Notes: generated from the letters alone by a model not told the origin. DNA of 64,000 bases from Amia ocellicauda (GCF_036373705.1 NC_089851.1:46621470-46685469); one strand, 5' to 3'; counted from the first letter of the stretch, positions 26,801 through 40,728 are shown. Translations and numbers: made by a program.

Positions 26801-29800
26801 AAATATTAGACATGCTGGCCAGGTAAGACTTCCAGTTGCCATTTTCCATAAATTCATTGCTCCATCCACTTTAAACATGCTCTATGTTTTATAGTGACAG
26901 AACAACAGCTTTGGTTGTCCAGGTAGTCTCCCCGACCCATCATCGTGTAAATAGTTTTGTGTTAACAGAAAAGACATTGTCAGGTTGCATAGTTCCTCAT
27001 ACAGCTTTTGGTGTGCTTGTCTGTCAGGATGGGGGTGTTTGTCCAGTCTGAGCTCGCAGACTTTGAGCAGGTCCTCTGGAGGCTGAGTCAGGTGGGGGGG
27101 GTGATACAGCAGAGCCCTCCGGTGCCACAGTACTGCTCTCTGGACGGCCTGGACTTCCACTCTCGCTTCACTCACTATTGTCTGGAGAACGGCCTGCGCT
27201 ACCTGCTCTACAGCTACGTAGAGCATTATAGGTCAGTGTGCTTCACCATCACAGTGCAAAAACACTAATGGGGGATTGGGGGCCTCACCTAGGTTGGGGT
27301 AATGTTGGAGACTTGTGGCTTTTAAAGGACTGTGTATGACTAATGAGTAATGCAATTCCCTTCATGTTGCAAAAAGATCTTTCCAGCCCTTCTGACCTAA
27401 TTATGTCTCTTTGTCATCATTCTTTTGTAGATTAAACCCCCAAAATTGTCCTGCTTTGGCTGATCGAGAATTATATGAAAGTCATCCATGGTTTGAAATG
27501 CTTGTGAAGTTGCAGGAAATCGCAAGGAATCCAACAGGTACAGCTGAGATTACCACCTATATTACTGCTAGTTCTGAATTAAAATAAGTCTTTAAGAAAT
27601 GGTTAGATAGATATTTTCTTGTATAAATGCATCTGCCAGATGTCCCCCCCCAATTGATCAATCATTTTGAAATGTCTGTTGCTTTGTTGTTCCCAGATCC
27701 AGAAATAATTTTCCAGGCGAGTCTGACCAATGCCCAGATCCTGATCCCGAGCAGCCAGGCCTGTGTGAGCAGCATGCTGCTGGAGGGACACACCCTGCTT
27801 GCGCTGTCCACCATCATGTTCGCTCCAGGAGGGGTTGACCAGGTGAGAGAGAAGATTACTCACTATGCTGCTTCTAGAAGAAAAGCTTCTCTGATAATGC
27901 AAAGATTGGGAAAAGCCAGCGCCCTGGAGACTCCTGACAGAATCCAAGCAAACGCAGATGAAAAGCAAAAATAGTCAGATTCATATCACATGTTATTTAT
28001 TATCTGCAAATTCAATGTGCTCCCAACTGACAATAAATAATTTGGTAGTGAACTGGTTAATCTAGTTATGGTGGTCATTTAGAGATGTTATTTAGACCTG
28101 TTAGAAACAAGATGAAACTGCTTTAGAGAATTGAGAAGACCTGGAAGTGTTCCTGGGCTGAACTACAGAAATCAGGATGAGAGGAAGAGCTGATTTTAGT
28201 TTTTACTACTTCAGATGTCAACAGGAGCCCACACTCATATCACAGCAGTGTGGCTGTATCTACCTAGGCTTTAAGCACTATCTCCTATCTCCTCTTCAGG
28301 TTGTGGGTCAGATGGATAAACCAGAAGATTCCCTGTGCAATGTGGACCTCCAGCTGCTGAAGATGGCCCTCAGTCCTTACCCCAAGCTGAAGTCTGCTCT
28401 GTTTCCGCAGACCAACCCCCGCGGTGCACCCCCCTCAGACATCTCGCTCTACCATCTGATACAGGTACGGGTGTTGTAGTGAGAGCTCATGTGACCCATA
28501 GTCAGGACGGCTAAGTGCTTTAGGTTATGATCTCCAGCTGTGTTCATCCACTGTGCCACTGTGGAAATGAAATTGAAAGATTTTTATTTTTTAATTAATT
28601 GACTATGGTGTAATTAGGAACACAGCATTCCACCTCTTCCAACAAATAGACCTCATTCAAAGAAAATATCATTACTATAGATCCATTATTTTAACATTGA
28701 AGTACACGAACTCTCAAATGATTTGCTTAACCTTTTGTCTCAGTCTTTGACCCCATTAGATCCTTCCAGTCTGTTTGGGTGGCAGTCGGCCAACACGCTC
28801 GCCACTGTTGGTATGTATGCTAATTCTGTCTGCACAGTTTCTGCTGTGTGGTAACTAGATCACATGCAGATCTGCTTTTTGGTCAATCCAGGTTTTACTT
28901 GCAGATTTCCCTTGGTTTGATAGATGCATCAGCAGAGTTGCCTCATTTCTCCAGCCCCCACATTGTGAACAAGCATGCTGTGATTGACAGCCTTGATTTC
29001 CTGTACTACCTGCGACACAGCCGCCCGTCTTTTGCCTTTGGAACGTTTCTTGTCCAGCAATTATCAAGTGGCAGGTCTTTTAAGCAACAGTAAGTCAAGG
29101 ACAGGGTCTGTGCCAACACATCGACAGTCATTGGAAACGAGATCCTCCTTTGACTGTGGAGACCAGTGGATCTCTGTTCTCCCCATGGGAAATCTTATAT
29201 GTTGTACATTTTAACTGCAATACAGTTGGTACTTTCTGAAAGTTCCGATTTTAAAGGATACTAATCAGGTCCTCATTTAAGGAAAAACATTACAATCGGC
29301 AGCCACGCTATACCTTTTTTGTATTAAGGATGAATGTCTTCCAAATAAAAATGATGGCCTTTAACCATCATACGAGTAAATATTGTAAGAAACTGGGTAT
29401 ATGAATGGGGACTGGAGTATATCTGAGCTGTTATTAAAGATCTGTTTGGGTGTGAATAATGATTAAGCCTTTTTTTTCCCCTCAGGATCATCCTGGCATC
29501 TGACCAGGCTTGTAGCCTGGCTCTCATGCACTTTTATGTCCCCTCTGTGACAGCAGCGTGTATCTGCTTTTTTGAATTGCTGGGAGTCAGTAGCCTAAAA
29601 ATCAGGGTTGATTTAAAAGTGTTAAACCTGATCCTGAAGTATTGGAAGTGGGACAACGAAGACAGCAGAGGAGCCTCACTGAGAGACTCTTTAGGTACAG
29701 TAACTTTAATTAAATAATATTTGTAATGCCCTGCATTGGCTAAAAATCAGGTTTTGTGGCCCTGAAAATATTTATACTTAATGCAAGCTGTCTCCTGTGT

Positions 29801-32800
29801 GGAGTTCCTTGATCAGGTTTTAAATGGACTTTGTGTTTAGCTTACCCTGCCTTATGCATATGCTCTCCAAATACCCAAAACTTTAAAAACAGACATATTA
29901 TTATATTGTAAGTAAGAAATGTATTCTCACTTCCATTTTTCATTTTTTAAGCTGAAAAGGGAAGTAAACTTGTGGATTCTGAGAGGCAAACCGCTGAGGA
30001 GTTACTTAACTACTTGGAGGAAGCTGTGAATGATAACATTGACAGAAGAGGTATAAGCAGGTGAGAATGAAGCACTGTACAACTGCACATACAGACACAC
30101 AACTGCCAATTAAACAGTTGTTCAATGTCCATGTTCAAAAACCAAAAGTATGAACACAGAGCTGAACACACAAAGCGGAGCTGCGATGAAGGAACGCTCA
30201 GCAGCACTTCTGTCACTTTTGGAGCAAGCCTTGCAAAGCCCTTGTCACCCGGCCTCACATTCACCTATTGTAGTAGTGTCCTGGCAGCTTTAAATTGTAC
30301 CATATAATTATACCAATAAATTAAAAATGTAGCACAATAAATCAGTATATAAATACATTAAAAAGAAGCTTGTTTTCATTGAGGACAATCCTTCATTGTG
30401 CAGCACAATTTAGTTATAGAGGGCCGTCAGTACAGACAAAAAAATGGTGAGAGGAGGCCATTCAGCCATTTTTTCCTCATCTGCTAAACGGTGAAACTAG
30501 TCGAAACTGCCGAGCTCTCTGCTCCTATTGCTCTTGAGTCACATACTCCCGTTTCCGCAGGTGGTCCTATGAAGCAGGCCAGGAGTGGTCTCTCGCGGTG
30601 TATTTCTCTCGGCTGCGCAATCTCCCTCTGAGCTCTGCATATTTGCAGGCCTGCGCCTCCAACGGCCAGTGGCTGAACTTCCTGCTTTTCAGCCAGCTGC
30701 ACAGCTACCCTCCCCAGCAGGTGAGCAATCTTCTATGGGCCTGCACTGTGAGAGAGGCAGCCTGGCTCCGTTCACCCACAGCTTCTCCATTTCCGTTTCC
30801 AAGAACAAAAGTTTAAACTAACAGCTAACAGATATTGAGAATATATTTTAAAAGGTAATCCAGTGACGTCTGCATTGTCTTTATGATTTCCCTGTACAAG
30901 AGAATTCACTGGCTGCAATGGCAACTTAATTTGTAAGATCCATAGCGTTGGTTCATTGCAACATCTAGTGAGTTCAGCGAGTTGCCGAGCCATGTCTATA
31001 TCTGCTGCCCGTCCTGCGTTTACTGCATTAGTGTATTCTGAGCCTCATAGTTTTCTCAAAGCTCTTAATTCTGTGACAGGTTCGAGCTCTGACGGCACAG
31101 TTCAGTCCAGCCCTGCAGGCGCACCTCTGCCTGGCCTTTGAGCATCTCCAGCTGGCATCACAGTGGGAGAACACCGGCCAGGGCTGCACAGAGTCGGCCA
31201 TCTGGAAGAGTGACACCGAAACTCCCAGAGAGCTGTTCCAGGTGCTATTACAAAGCCTGGACAAGCCCAGCCCTTGGAGGTACTTGCTATCTGAGGCAAT
31301 TGATCAGCACTGCCCCACACTCGCTGTCCTCGCTGCCTGTGTTCAGGTGGGTGAGAAGAAATTGAGACTCTATTACGCAGGTCATTCCTTTGTTCAGACC
31401 TTTTAATTTTTGTGTGTGTGTGTCTGGGTTTGTTTTCAAGAATGTGAATTTGCTGCAGTGCCTGTGCGTGTGGATTCTGACCTCAGTGGACGATGTCATC
31501 ATTTCCGAGGCCACCAATCACATTGGCGAGTCTCTGAGGCAGCATGAGTGGAACCTCCATGACCTGTCAATCATATGGAAGACTCTTTTGCAAAAACGCA
31601 GCATAAGACCCCTGATAAGAGGCTTCCAGTTATTTCAACAGGTAAATTAATTTGTCACTCACTTAATGGTAGAAAAAATAAAGGTGATGAGTGCTTTTCA
31701 GATGACTTCACATTCTTGCAATTATCCCTCTGCTAGGACTGTCCTCTGATCTCCATGCTGCAGATGTATGAGTTGTGTTGTGATTACAAGAACTATGCAC
31801 AAGCCAAGAACAAGCTCCTCAAGTTCCAGAAATGTCTTGTCAGTGTAAGTTTTAGCTTCTTGTTTTTCAACCTAACTTTGCACTATTGATTACAATTCCA
31901 AGATCAGTATCTGTTGCCTTCCTTAAAATAACATCATGATTGGAATATACGCATTTATTAGCTTGCATTACTCAGCACAGTTAACAGAAGAAAGTAAAGG
32001 GTACTTTTAACCCATGATTAGCAATATTATGGACAAATTCATGTTTGATCTTAATTTAAAATGTCTATTATTAAATCTATTATTATTATTTTTTTTAAAG
32101 CTTTGAGAATTGATTGGTGCTTTCATCTGGGGTATTCTAATGCCAGTGAATGTTTATTTGGGCTTGTTTTATTGTTTATCATTACCTTTGTGTCCATGGG
32201 TTAATGCATTGCCACTGATTGCATTCACAGATAAAAAACAGCAGTGTTAAACCCTCTACAGTGATTCCAGTGCAGTGGACCGAGTCCCAGGCCTCTTGTC
32301 TCCTGCAGATCATGATGCTACAGTGTTCCACACAGTACGAGTTGAAGAAACTGCTGCAGCTGCTGGCAGATATGGACAGACTTCTGAAGTCCAGTGGTGA
32401 GAGCACTGATAAAATGGGTCTTCATCGGTTGAAATCTTGAAACTAAGTTAGAAAACTGTTACTTGCCAAATCCTCTGAGAAGGAGAGGTTTACCATTGTG
32501 CCGTGACCACCAGCATTGATTTTGTTTACTGAAGGCTGTTTCTTTCCCATGCAGCAACAACAACATGAAAAACTGCACATAACAACAAGATTCAGCTCAA
32601 AGATACAATCGCATCAAACTCATTTGAAGTATTCATGTAGAAAAATGAGAAACTATTCCGTCTTGAATATAAAAGATTACTTTGGCCAATATTTTAGAAT
32701 TTGCAGTTTAATTTTCACCAACTACGTACATGAGAGGTTATACAAAAAATGTGTAGAGAATTCACTGGTAAAATATATTAATGACACAAGGAGTTGTTCT

Positions 32801-35800
32801 CACAATACTTATTGTTCCTGCATTCTGGGACCTTTCACCTCTGCTGCCTGCAGGTCCAGACTTCAAGACGTTGAGCCTCCTCAGTCAGATAGTGCAGGAC
32901 ACCCCTGTGTCCATCAGTCACTCACTGCTGGAGGCCTATTCCACAGAGGCCCTGCAGACGGAGTGCCAGAAGATCATGGAGCAGCTTCAGCAGTCCAGCC
33001 AGTTTGCGCTGGCGAGGCAGGTGGCTGAGCTGGCTGGACTGCCGGTGGACAGACTGGTTAACTGCGAGGTGAGCCTTTCCCTGCTTTGTTCAACCCAGTC
33101 TTAAAGAGATTATTGAAAATTGAATAAGTTCAATGCCAGGAGGTCCCAGTTTGTTGCCTTTATTGAACAGTTTGATTTTTCTTCCAGTATATGTAATCCA
33201 TAAAAAAATAATACAATTTTATTATTGTGTAAATTCTCAGTTATTGCAAGATCTGCAGAACCTGAAAGCTAACAGACAGTGGGAAAGAAAAGAAACCAAA
33301 ATCGCGTTTTGGAGGAAATGCCACGACCGTTTTGATCGCAATGGCATGAGCAGCGCCGTGGTGTCTGAGTTCTTCCTGCATCAGGCTGATGTCCCGGGGC
33401 CCCAGGAGCACATTTCAGCTGAAGCCGAGCTGCTCTTTGTCCAGGAGAAGAGCCTCCTGCTGACCCTGGCAGGACACTGGCTGTCCATGCAGGATCCCTT
33501 GCTGATTGCTCAGCTTGAAGAGATGGAGAAGAAGATTTGGATGTGCCGGATACACCAGCAAGCCTTGCTTACAGACATGGAGAGAGAGAGCATTTTTATG
33601 CATCCAGTGTTGCTTGCAGATAATTCATTTGAGGACATAATAAGGGAGTTTTCTTTTTCTAAACTGAGCACACTTAACAGCCCTAAATATCTCCGGCTGG
33701 ACGGTCTTCCATCTGAAGAGAGCTCTCAGTGTTGTCTGGAGAGCACAGAGCGAGAGGCGCTGGCCACACTGGTTGGTCAGCTGTTGGATGAGGGCTGTAT
33801 AAACGAAGCCAGCCGTGTGTGCCGTTACTTTGACTTCTACAGCAGGGACTTGGTGCTGGTTCTGCATTGCAGAAGTTTGGCGTCAGGTGAGGGGGACTCT
33901 TCTGAGCTGCAGCCCAAGGTCCAGGCTCTTCTCACCACAGGGATGTCCTCGGGCCCAGAGGGCTCCTGCAAGAGGCCCAGCTTATCCAGCAGTGAGTCTG
34001 ACACTTCAGGGGGGATGTTATAAATAGAGGATTCAATGTCCCTCATGATTAAAATTACTTAAATACTGTAACTGAACTAAAAAAGTAAGCATTCACATTT
34101 ACAATATGTATATTATATTAAAAAAAACATTTATCTTTGGATATAATCATACATAAATCATGTATTCCTTCCTAAAATGTATTACTTTGACTTTGTGACC
34201 TGCTGCTCTGTTATGCATTCAGGAAAACCTCTCTTCCCAAATCAGTGTCTTCAAAAGAATATGGCTGTCAAGAGCTTTGGGAGATATTGCCACGATATGG
34301 GTTAATTGCATTTTAAGATGTGTTTTGTCATTAAGACACATGCAATAGCTGTATCTGTGAGACAGCCGGCATCCTTTCGAGAGCATTGTGAATTACCCAT
34401 GAGGGTGCATGTCTGCAGTCCAGAGGCCCAGTGACTGGAAGTTCTTTGAAAGCTCTGAGTTGTTTTTGGCTAAGAGTCTTTTCTTTACACAGCTGCTAGT
34501 CTGGGGAGCTGCTCTTCCCTTGTGGTCGTCTCCCAGGCAGAAGACCAGCTTGTAACGACGCTGCGCCTCCTGACAGATGAGTGTCACCATGGGAAGAATT
34601 ACTGCAAACAGGTTCTCAGCCTATATGAGCTCTCCAAGGTATGGCCGCCATTCACAATGTCTTCCTACTTACATTTGAATGTAGACGTGAGACTGACTAG
34701 CATGTGTGTTGTTATTTCTGTGGGCTGTGGCGTGTAGGAGCTGCAGTGTTCGTACAATGAAATCTCAGCTGAAGAATCGGAGAAGGTGCTGCGCAAGGTG
34801 CTGTTGTCTCCGCAGCCGGACCGATACAGGAAAGCCAGGGCCTTCATCTCCGTGCAGAGCCTGCCACCAGAAACTGTGGCCGAGTTGCTGTGCACAGAGG
34901 TTCTGCAAGGTCTGCTGGCTGCGGCACAGGAGAGTGAAATGGGTGAGACAACCTCTTTGTGGTTATAATGTTATAATAGATAATCTTTAAAGGTGATTTA
35001 TCACAAAACACCAGGCTGAAGCTGCACAGTGACTCCAGAATGAATATCTTGAAGTGAATGTCTGTGTTCCTTGCTAGATTGATCAGCTATTGCTGAAATT
35101 AGTGCTGCCCTCTGCTTACAGCTGAGATACAGATCTACAATCCCAGCGAAGGAAAGGAGGCGTTTCTACAACTGGCAAAGCTGTGTGGTGACCCTAACCT
35201 CGTGGGCACAAAGCTTCTGGATAACCTCTCCAGACTGCCTCCCGGGGAGCTCAGTTGCAGTAAGTGAAATTCCTCTGTGAACAAGCACTATCCGTTATCC
35301 AACTGATAATGTCACTCCGTGGATTTGATTTTAAACTGATAAAACAGCCAGGACACTTTTCTTAATCTGAAATGTTCTTCTGTGAGTTCTCTGTTATGTA
35401 TGACTTTTGATGATTTTGATGTTTTGGGGAATTTTCTTCTATGCGATGTATCATTTATCAGATGCACAGTATTATTTTCTATTCCTATACTTTAATGCTC
35501 TGTCCTATATTATCCATGTCATGCTTTATTTATATTTATGTAAAAACTGCTTGTTGATTAGTCAAAATCCTTCCCTCTTGACCCCTGCCCTCTTGTAGCT
35601 GTTGAGCTGCTGATTCTGGCCCATGACTGCTTCAGCCTGACTTGTCACATGGAGGGCATTGTGCGAGTCCTGCAAACAGCCCGGCACCTCAGCCACACTC
35701 ACCTGGCTCACAGAGAGAGGTACAGCCTGCTGGTAAGTGAGACTCCTACTTTTTGCAATCACACTCACACACACACACACACACGACAAAGTGCGTACGC

Positions 35801-38800
35801 CTTCAGTGTAATATTAAAATTATAATCAGACCTTTTACAAATTATCAAACCTATGAAGTATTTACAGTGCTTCACTTTTTCCACATTTTGTTATGTTATA
35901 TATTCCAAAATGGATTAAATTCATTATTTTCCTCAAAATTCTACAAACAATACCCCATAATGACAACGTGAAAGAAGTTGGTTTGAAATCTTTGCAAATG
36001 TATTAAAAATAAAAAACAAAAAAAGCACATGTACATAAGTATTCACAGCCTTTGCTCAATACTTTGTTGAAGTAACTTTGGCACCAATTACAGCCTCAAG
36101 TCTTTTTGAGTATAATGCTACAAGCTTGGCACACCTATTTCTGGGCAGTTTCTCACATTCTTCTTTGCAAGACCTCTCAAGCTCCATCAGGTTGGATGGG
36201 GAGCGTCGGTGCACAGCCATTTTCAGATCTCTCCAGAGATGTTCAATGGGGTTGAAGTCTGGGCTCTGGCTGGGCCACTCAAGGACATTCACAGAGTTGT
36301 CCTGTAGCCACTCCTTTGTTATCTTGGCTGTGTGCTTAGGGTCGTTGTCCTGTTGGAAGATGAACCTTCACCCCAGTCTGAGGTCCAGAGCGCTCTGGAG
36401 CAGGTTTTCATCAAGGATGTCTCTGTACATTGCTGCATTCATCTTTCCCTCGATCCTGACTAGTCTCCCAGTTCCTGCCGCTGAAAAACATCCCACAGCA
36501 TGATGCTGCCACCACCATGCTTCACTGTAGGGATGGTATTGGCCAGGTGATGAGCGGTGCTTGGTTTCCTTCAGACATGAGTTCAAGCTTCGTTTCATCA
36601 GACCAGAGAATTTTGTTTCTCATGGTCTGAGAGTCCTTCAGGTGCCTTTTGGCAAACTCCAGGTGGGCTGTCATGTGCCTTTTACTGAGGAGTGGCTTCC
36701 ATCTGGCCACTCTACCATACAGTGGATTGCTCATTTTGACCAGGCGGCCAGCTCTAGGAAGAGTCCTGGTGGTTCCAAACTTCGTCCATTTACGGATGAT
36801 GGAGGCCACTGTGCTCATTGGGACCTTCAATGCTGCAGACATTTTTCTGTACCCTTCCCCAGATCTGTGCCTCGATACAATCCTGTCTCGGAGGTCTAAA
36901 GACAATTCCTTGGACTTCATGGCTTGGTTTGTGCTCTGACATGCACTGTTAACTGTGGGACCTTATATAGACAGGTGTGTGCCTTTCCAAATCATGTCCA
37001 ATCATCTGAATTTACCACAGATGGACTCCAATCAAGTTGTAGAAACATCTCAAGGATGATCAGTGGAAACAGGATGCACCTGAGCTCAATTTTGAGTGTC
37101 ATAGCAAAGGCTGTGAATACTTATGTACATGTGCTTTTTTTGTTTTTTATTTTTAATAAATTTGCAAAGATTTCCAAAAAACTTATTTTACGTTGTCATT
37201 ATGGGGTATTGTTTGTAGAATTTTGAGGAAAATAATGAATTGAATCCATTTTGGAATAAGGCTGTAACATAACAAAATGTGGAAAAATTGAAGCGCTGTG
37301 AATACTTTCCAGATGCACTGTAATTCACTGAACACATGAACATAATTTTGCAGTGGATTTGTGTGTCATTTGAATGGTATAATGTTTTTTTAATCTCTTT
37401 AACAATATTGTCTGATTAATTTGATGTCAACCGAGTTTAAACCTCAGCAGCACCATGCTAGTGGAATAGTGATTGTGATGGAATTGCTTATATTTTAATT
37501 GGGAAATGCAGGCTGATTGCACCGTTTCATCCTCAGGTGCGGCTCCTCACTGGTATTGGCCGGTACAATGACATGACCTACATCTTTGACCTGCTCAACC
37601 AGAACCATCGTTTTGAGATGCTACTCCGAAAAAAAGTAGAATCGGTAAAGAAATTGCTTTTTCCTGTCCCCAGTGCAAATAATTAATCTAGCATGGATTT
37701 ATTAGCTTGCCTATTTGATTGGCACAATATAAGTAGTCTTTTTGACCAAGAACAATAATCAATAATAGTAAGTATTGAGTTTTTATGTTCTTGTGCTTGA
37801 AGCCTGCCAGCAGAAAGAGGATAGAATGACTAGAGAAACCATTACAGAAGATGTGGCATGAATTACATGGCTTGCTGTGCATTTATTAAGACCAATGTCA
37901 ATCTCATGTATTTATTCATAAAGCTGGTTCACTTCCTGTTTGATATTGGGATCGAGTTCTGCTCTGAGGCAGGATCTGATCCATTTAGTACAACCTGCCC
38001 CTAAAGTTCCTCTTCCTGTGCTTGTGATTCGTGCCTGTGAGGGCGATTTATGGTGTAATATTACTAATAGTGTTGGAATTCATCAAATATGTAAAGTACA
38101 ACCTTTTATTCACCATGTGAATTCCAAAGCTCTTAGTAATTTTCACATGCCTCTTGTATTGATCCCACTATATAAATGTCACCATGAATCGCTATGAAGT
38201 ACTTTAGGCTTCAGACTTTCGACTGACAGATTGTTCGTCCAGTCAGGTTGAATTTGTTTCAGTGTGTACCGTCCCTTTCCATAATTGCTCTTTACTTTTC
38301 ATTAGTTTCAATTTGAGTAAATTCAAAGATGCGGAGAAACATAGTTTTTTTGTTATTTGCACTTCAGGGCCACCGTTGGTACCCCTGTAAGTGCATGTTA
38401 GGTCATTAAAGGAGGTAAAAGAATATTCTGAAAGAAAATTTTAAATGCTTTTTATATTTTCATGTATTTAGATTTTTAAAAGTTTCAGTGCTCTTTTTTA
38501 GAGCTTTCTTAAATCCTGATAAATGTGTGTAATGTAAGACTATTTGTTTAATGAAGCCTTGATATCTAATATACACACGTTGCCTTTTTCCTAAGAACTC
38601 GACGCTCAAGACAGCCTTGTTGGATTACATCAAGCGCTGCCACCCTGGGGACAGTGAGAAGCACAACATGGTGGCCCTGTGCTTCAGCATGTCTCGGGAG
38701 ATTGGGGAGAACCACGAGGGAGCTGCTCGCACCCAGCTCAAACTGATTGAGTCGCAGTCCTGGGGTACAAGGGCTAGGGGTAGGGGGGAAAGACTGAGGA

Positions 38801-40609
38801 CAGGCTGAGCCATGTTGGAGGGAGAGGAGGCAGGGCAGGAATGAGAGGGCTAGGGAGTAAGAGGGACTAAGCCTTGATACAGGTACATGTATGTTTAATA
38901 CTTGAATAGCACTGCTGATGGTAAGAGAAGCAAGCCCATTAATTATTCACCATTTTTAAATGCAACTTAACAATTAATTATGTTAGTCAGTTTGTAAGTA
39001 GTGTAATAATGGATTTCTTTATGGTAGTATATTCTGTACCAGAACTTCGTCCACAGCTGGGATTCAAAAATTATGCTGAGTTGTACTGAAATTTCTGTTT
39101 TCTTAAAATGTAAAAGAATAAAGCAAATGAACACTGAATTAACACTAACATGATTTGTTTTTCCTGCAGTGGTTACACCAGAACTGAAGAATTCCTTGCT
39201 GAAGGTTTTAACACTTTTGAAGGATGCTGCAGAAAGCTATTCTAAGGTACATACCTATAGTACTTTAGAAAAATACAAACAATCATGTGTCATGTGTCAA
39301 CTTTAAAAGTATATCGTAATGTTTAATCCAATTACAGATGACTATGACATAACCAACTCAAACATTTTGCCACATTCATACATAAAGACATGAATGTGCA
39401 TGGGGTGGAGCAACTATCACAGTGGGCGGGGCTACTGTCAGGGCTCTGCTGACACGAGTGTGCAGTGAGTTTAGGTTCAGCAGTGCTATTGCCAGTCTGT
39501 TTGCTGTACTGCTGTGCTGTCTCCCCTCAGGACTCCTGTGTGCGTCAGGGTGTGCGCTGTGTGAAACTGGCCAAGCTCATTGCCCTGCAGCTGCACTTCC
39601 TGGATCACGGACAGGAGCACCGTATCATCAATCTGCAGAGGCAGGAGATCCTCAACACCATCGTTTCTTTGCCACATTTCTACCAGGTATCATGTGGTGC
39701 TGGGGGCACTGTCAGTTGTTTTTCAGATACATTTTTCAGTAATTTTAAGGTGTAATATTTACTCTAGTTCTGCTTTTAATCACTGTTAACCATAAACTAA
39801 CAATACCTGATATGAATTTCCCATTTGTAATACATTTAACCCTAGAGCAAAACTAATTGTCTAATAAAGTTACCTATTTTATGCCAATTGACTGTAATAC
39901 AAAATCTAAATTATAATAACTGTTCTTTTTTTAGGCATTACTTGTAGCAGAGGCATATGACTTCAGTCCTGACTGGGCTGAGGTCCTATACCAGAAAGTC
40001 ATTCTCAATGGGGATTTTGCCTACTTAGAAGAGTTCAAACACAAGAGACTTCTCCAAGCCAGCTTCTTTGAAGAAATATCCAAAAAGTACATTTTAATAC
40101 GTTTTAACTACAACTATGGCTAACCCTTTGAAATTGTGTACTTTAGTTTAATAACTTTTAGTTCAAAACTCTGCATGTCAGGAACTAGATTTTTATAATT
40201 TTTTACATAGTTAACTCTTTAATAGTATGTATGACTGTGGATGTATTGTGTTCTTTTATGTATGCCATACACACATGAAATTAATTGTGTATTCATGTAT
40301 CAATTCATTTAAACAAAATAATTCTAATAGAGGATCTTTTCTTTTTTCTTTGTTTAGTTAAAAACATCCACTGTTTGCTAGTACTATTGCTTTGTGCTGT
40401 AAATTGAAAGTGCTTTTGTCTTTTTCAGGTTTCAGTACAGCAAACCTAATGCCAGCGCAAGCCAGAATCTGAAGAAGTTACTGAAGTATTGCGAAGATAT
40501 ATACATTTATTACAAGCTGGCATATGAGCATAAGTTTTTCGATGTGGCAAACATGCTTTTACAAGATGCAAAAACTAGCTGTTACCTCAATGATAGGCTT
40601 GCAAGCTAA
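17844..40609 (+). CDS. spg11: Spatacsin, 40 exons
   Basis: Spatacsin is a large lysosome-associated protein that works with spastizin (SPG15/ZFYVE26) and AP-5 in lysosome reformation. Human mutations cause spastic paraplegia 11. Exons: 17844-18079, 18216-18400, 19040-19267, 19445-19643, 21633-21770, 21956-22398, 22606-22751, 23089-23257, 23844-23999, 24318-24496, 24768-24944, 25349-25420, 25646-25773, 26048-26226, 26612-26822, 27028-27231, 27431-27537, 27697-27842, 28300-28464, 28744-28810, 28924-29089, 29486-29694, 29952-30060, 30561-30720, 31080-31346, 31441-31641, 31737-31844, 32231-32396, 32854-33068, 33241-33991, 34493-34638, 34738-34942, 35122-35259, 35599-35732, 37537-37644, 38596-38764, 39170-39246, 39531-39686, 39935-40086, 40429-40609. 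They join to 7353 nt (2450 aa; human 2443) with every phase consistent. Diagnostic blocks are [32 protein letters not shown]-type [10 protein letters not shown] and, in the C-terminal Spatacsin domain (from about residue 2130), [12 protein letters not shown] and [21 protein letters not shown]. Intron 14 appears to be GC-AG. The exon 8 donor (GTCTCA) is weak and the least certain border. Confidence 0.95.
19874..21581. mobile_element. CACTA (EnSpm)-like fold-back element in spg11 intron 4, interrupted by a hAT-type element
   Basis: The left end begins CACTATGTAACAC at 19874 and the right end reads GTGTTACACTGTG at 21571-21581 and just before. Both are flanked by TTA (19871-19873 and 21582-21584), a 3-bp duplication expected for CACTA-type elements. 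The arms pair over well over 100 bp: the left arm at 21171-21275 matches the complement of 21440-21545, including a shared GGAAATAACACTTACT motif. No transposase frame is present. The left arm is split by the element at 19910-21162. The superfamily assignment rests on the termini and the TSD only. Confidence 0.65.
19910..21162. mobile_element. Non-autonomous hAT-type element nested in the CACTA-like element
   Basis: The ends are TAGGGCTGGG (19910-19919) and CAGCCCTA (21155-21162). They are flanked by GTAGTAAG (19902-19909) and CTAGTAAG (21163-21170), an 8-bp duplication with one mismatch. The interior is non-coding. It contains a second inverted repeat, roughly 20133-20185 against 20490-20543, and a short TA/CA-rich microsatellite at 20205-20238. 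The 1253-bp element sits in the left arm of the fold-back element and therefore inserted later. Confidence 0.65.
35760..35786. repeat. (CA)n microsatellite in spg11 intron 34
   Basis: A short CA/AC dinucleotide run just downstream of the exon 34 donor. Confidence 0.8.
35863..37322 (-). mobile_element. Tc1-like transposon in spg11 intron 34
   Basis: TA dinucleotides flank an element of about 1.46 kb. The right end carries the full inverted repeat, running from the GGCTGTAACATAACAAAATG block to GATGCACTG at 37320. The left repeat goes directly from CAGTG to CTTCACTTTTTCC and lacks about 22 bp that the right repeat retains (the AATACTTTCC-type segment). The transposase is on the minus strand. 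The family is very common in fish genomes. The sequence remains close to intact in places, which suggests a relatively recent arrival. Confidence 0.85.
36056..36920 (-). pseudogene. Tc1-like transposase pseudogene, internally deleted
   Basis: The minus-strand frame begins at 36920 with the N-terminal helix-turn-helix region ([16 protein letters not shown]...), then [13 protein letters not shown] and the GRLVK linker. About 40 residues between the DNA-binding region and the [15 protein letters not shown] block are missing. A catalytic-domain start (ILWSDETK, first Asp of DDE) survives. After a frame break the [16 protein letters not shown] block and the C-terminal [15 protein letters not shown] block (second Asp and Glu region) sit in other frames. 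The product cannot be made in one piece. Confidence 0.85.
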
Positions 40610-40728
40610 CGTCTAGAAACCAACTACTTCACGGCATGTTATGCTAGTGCAATCCTCACTGCGAAACAATCAATGACATAGAAAATCATGTATGTTCATA
40701 GTATATAAATACATATTAACCTTGAATT

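Noticed and set aside
36078..36503. 141-codon plus-strand open frame in spg11 intron 34
   Set aside because: It is the antisense shadow of the minus-strand Tc1 transposase.
17844..40609. KNTC1 (ROD) or another large alpha-solenoid protein as identity of the large gene
   Set aside because: The C-terminal blocks ([26 protein letters not shown]) and the exon order match spatacsin throughout.
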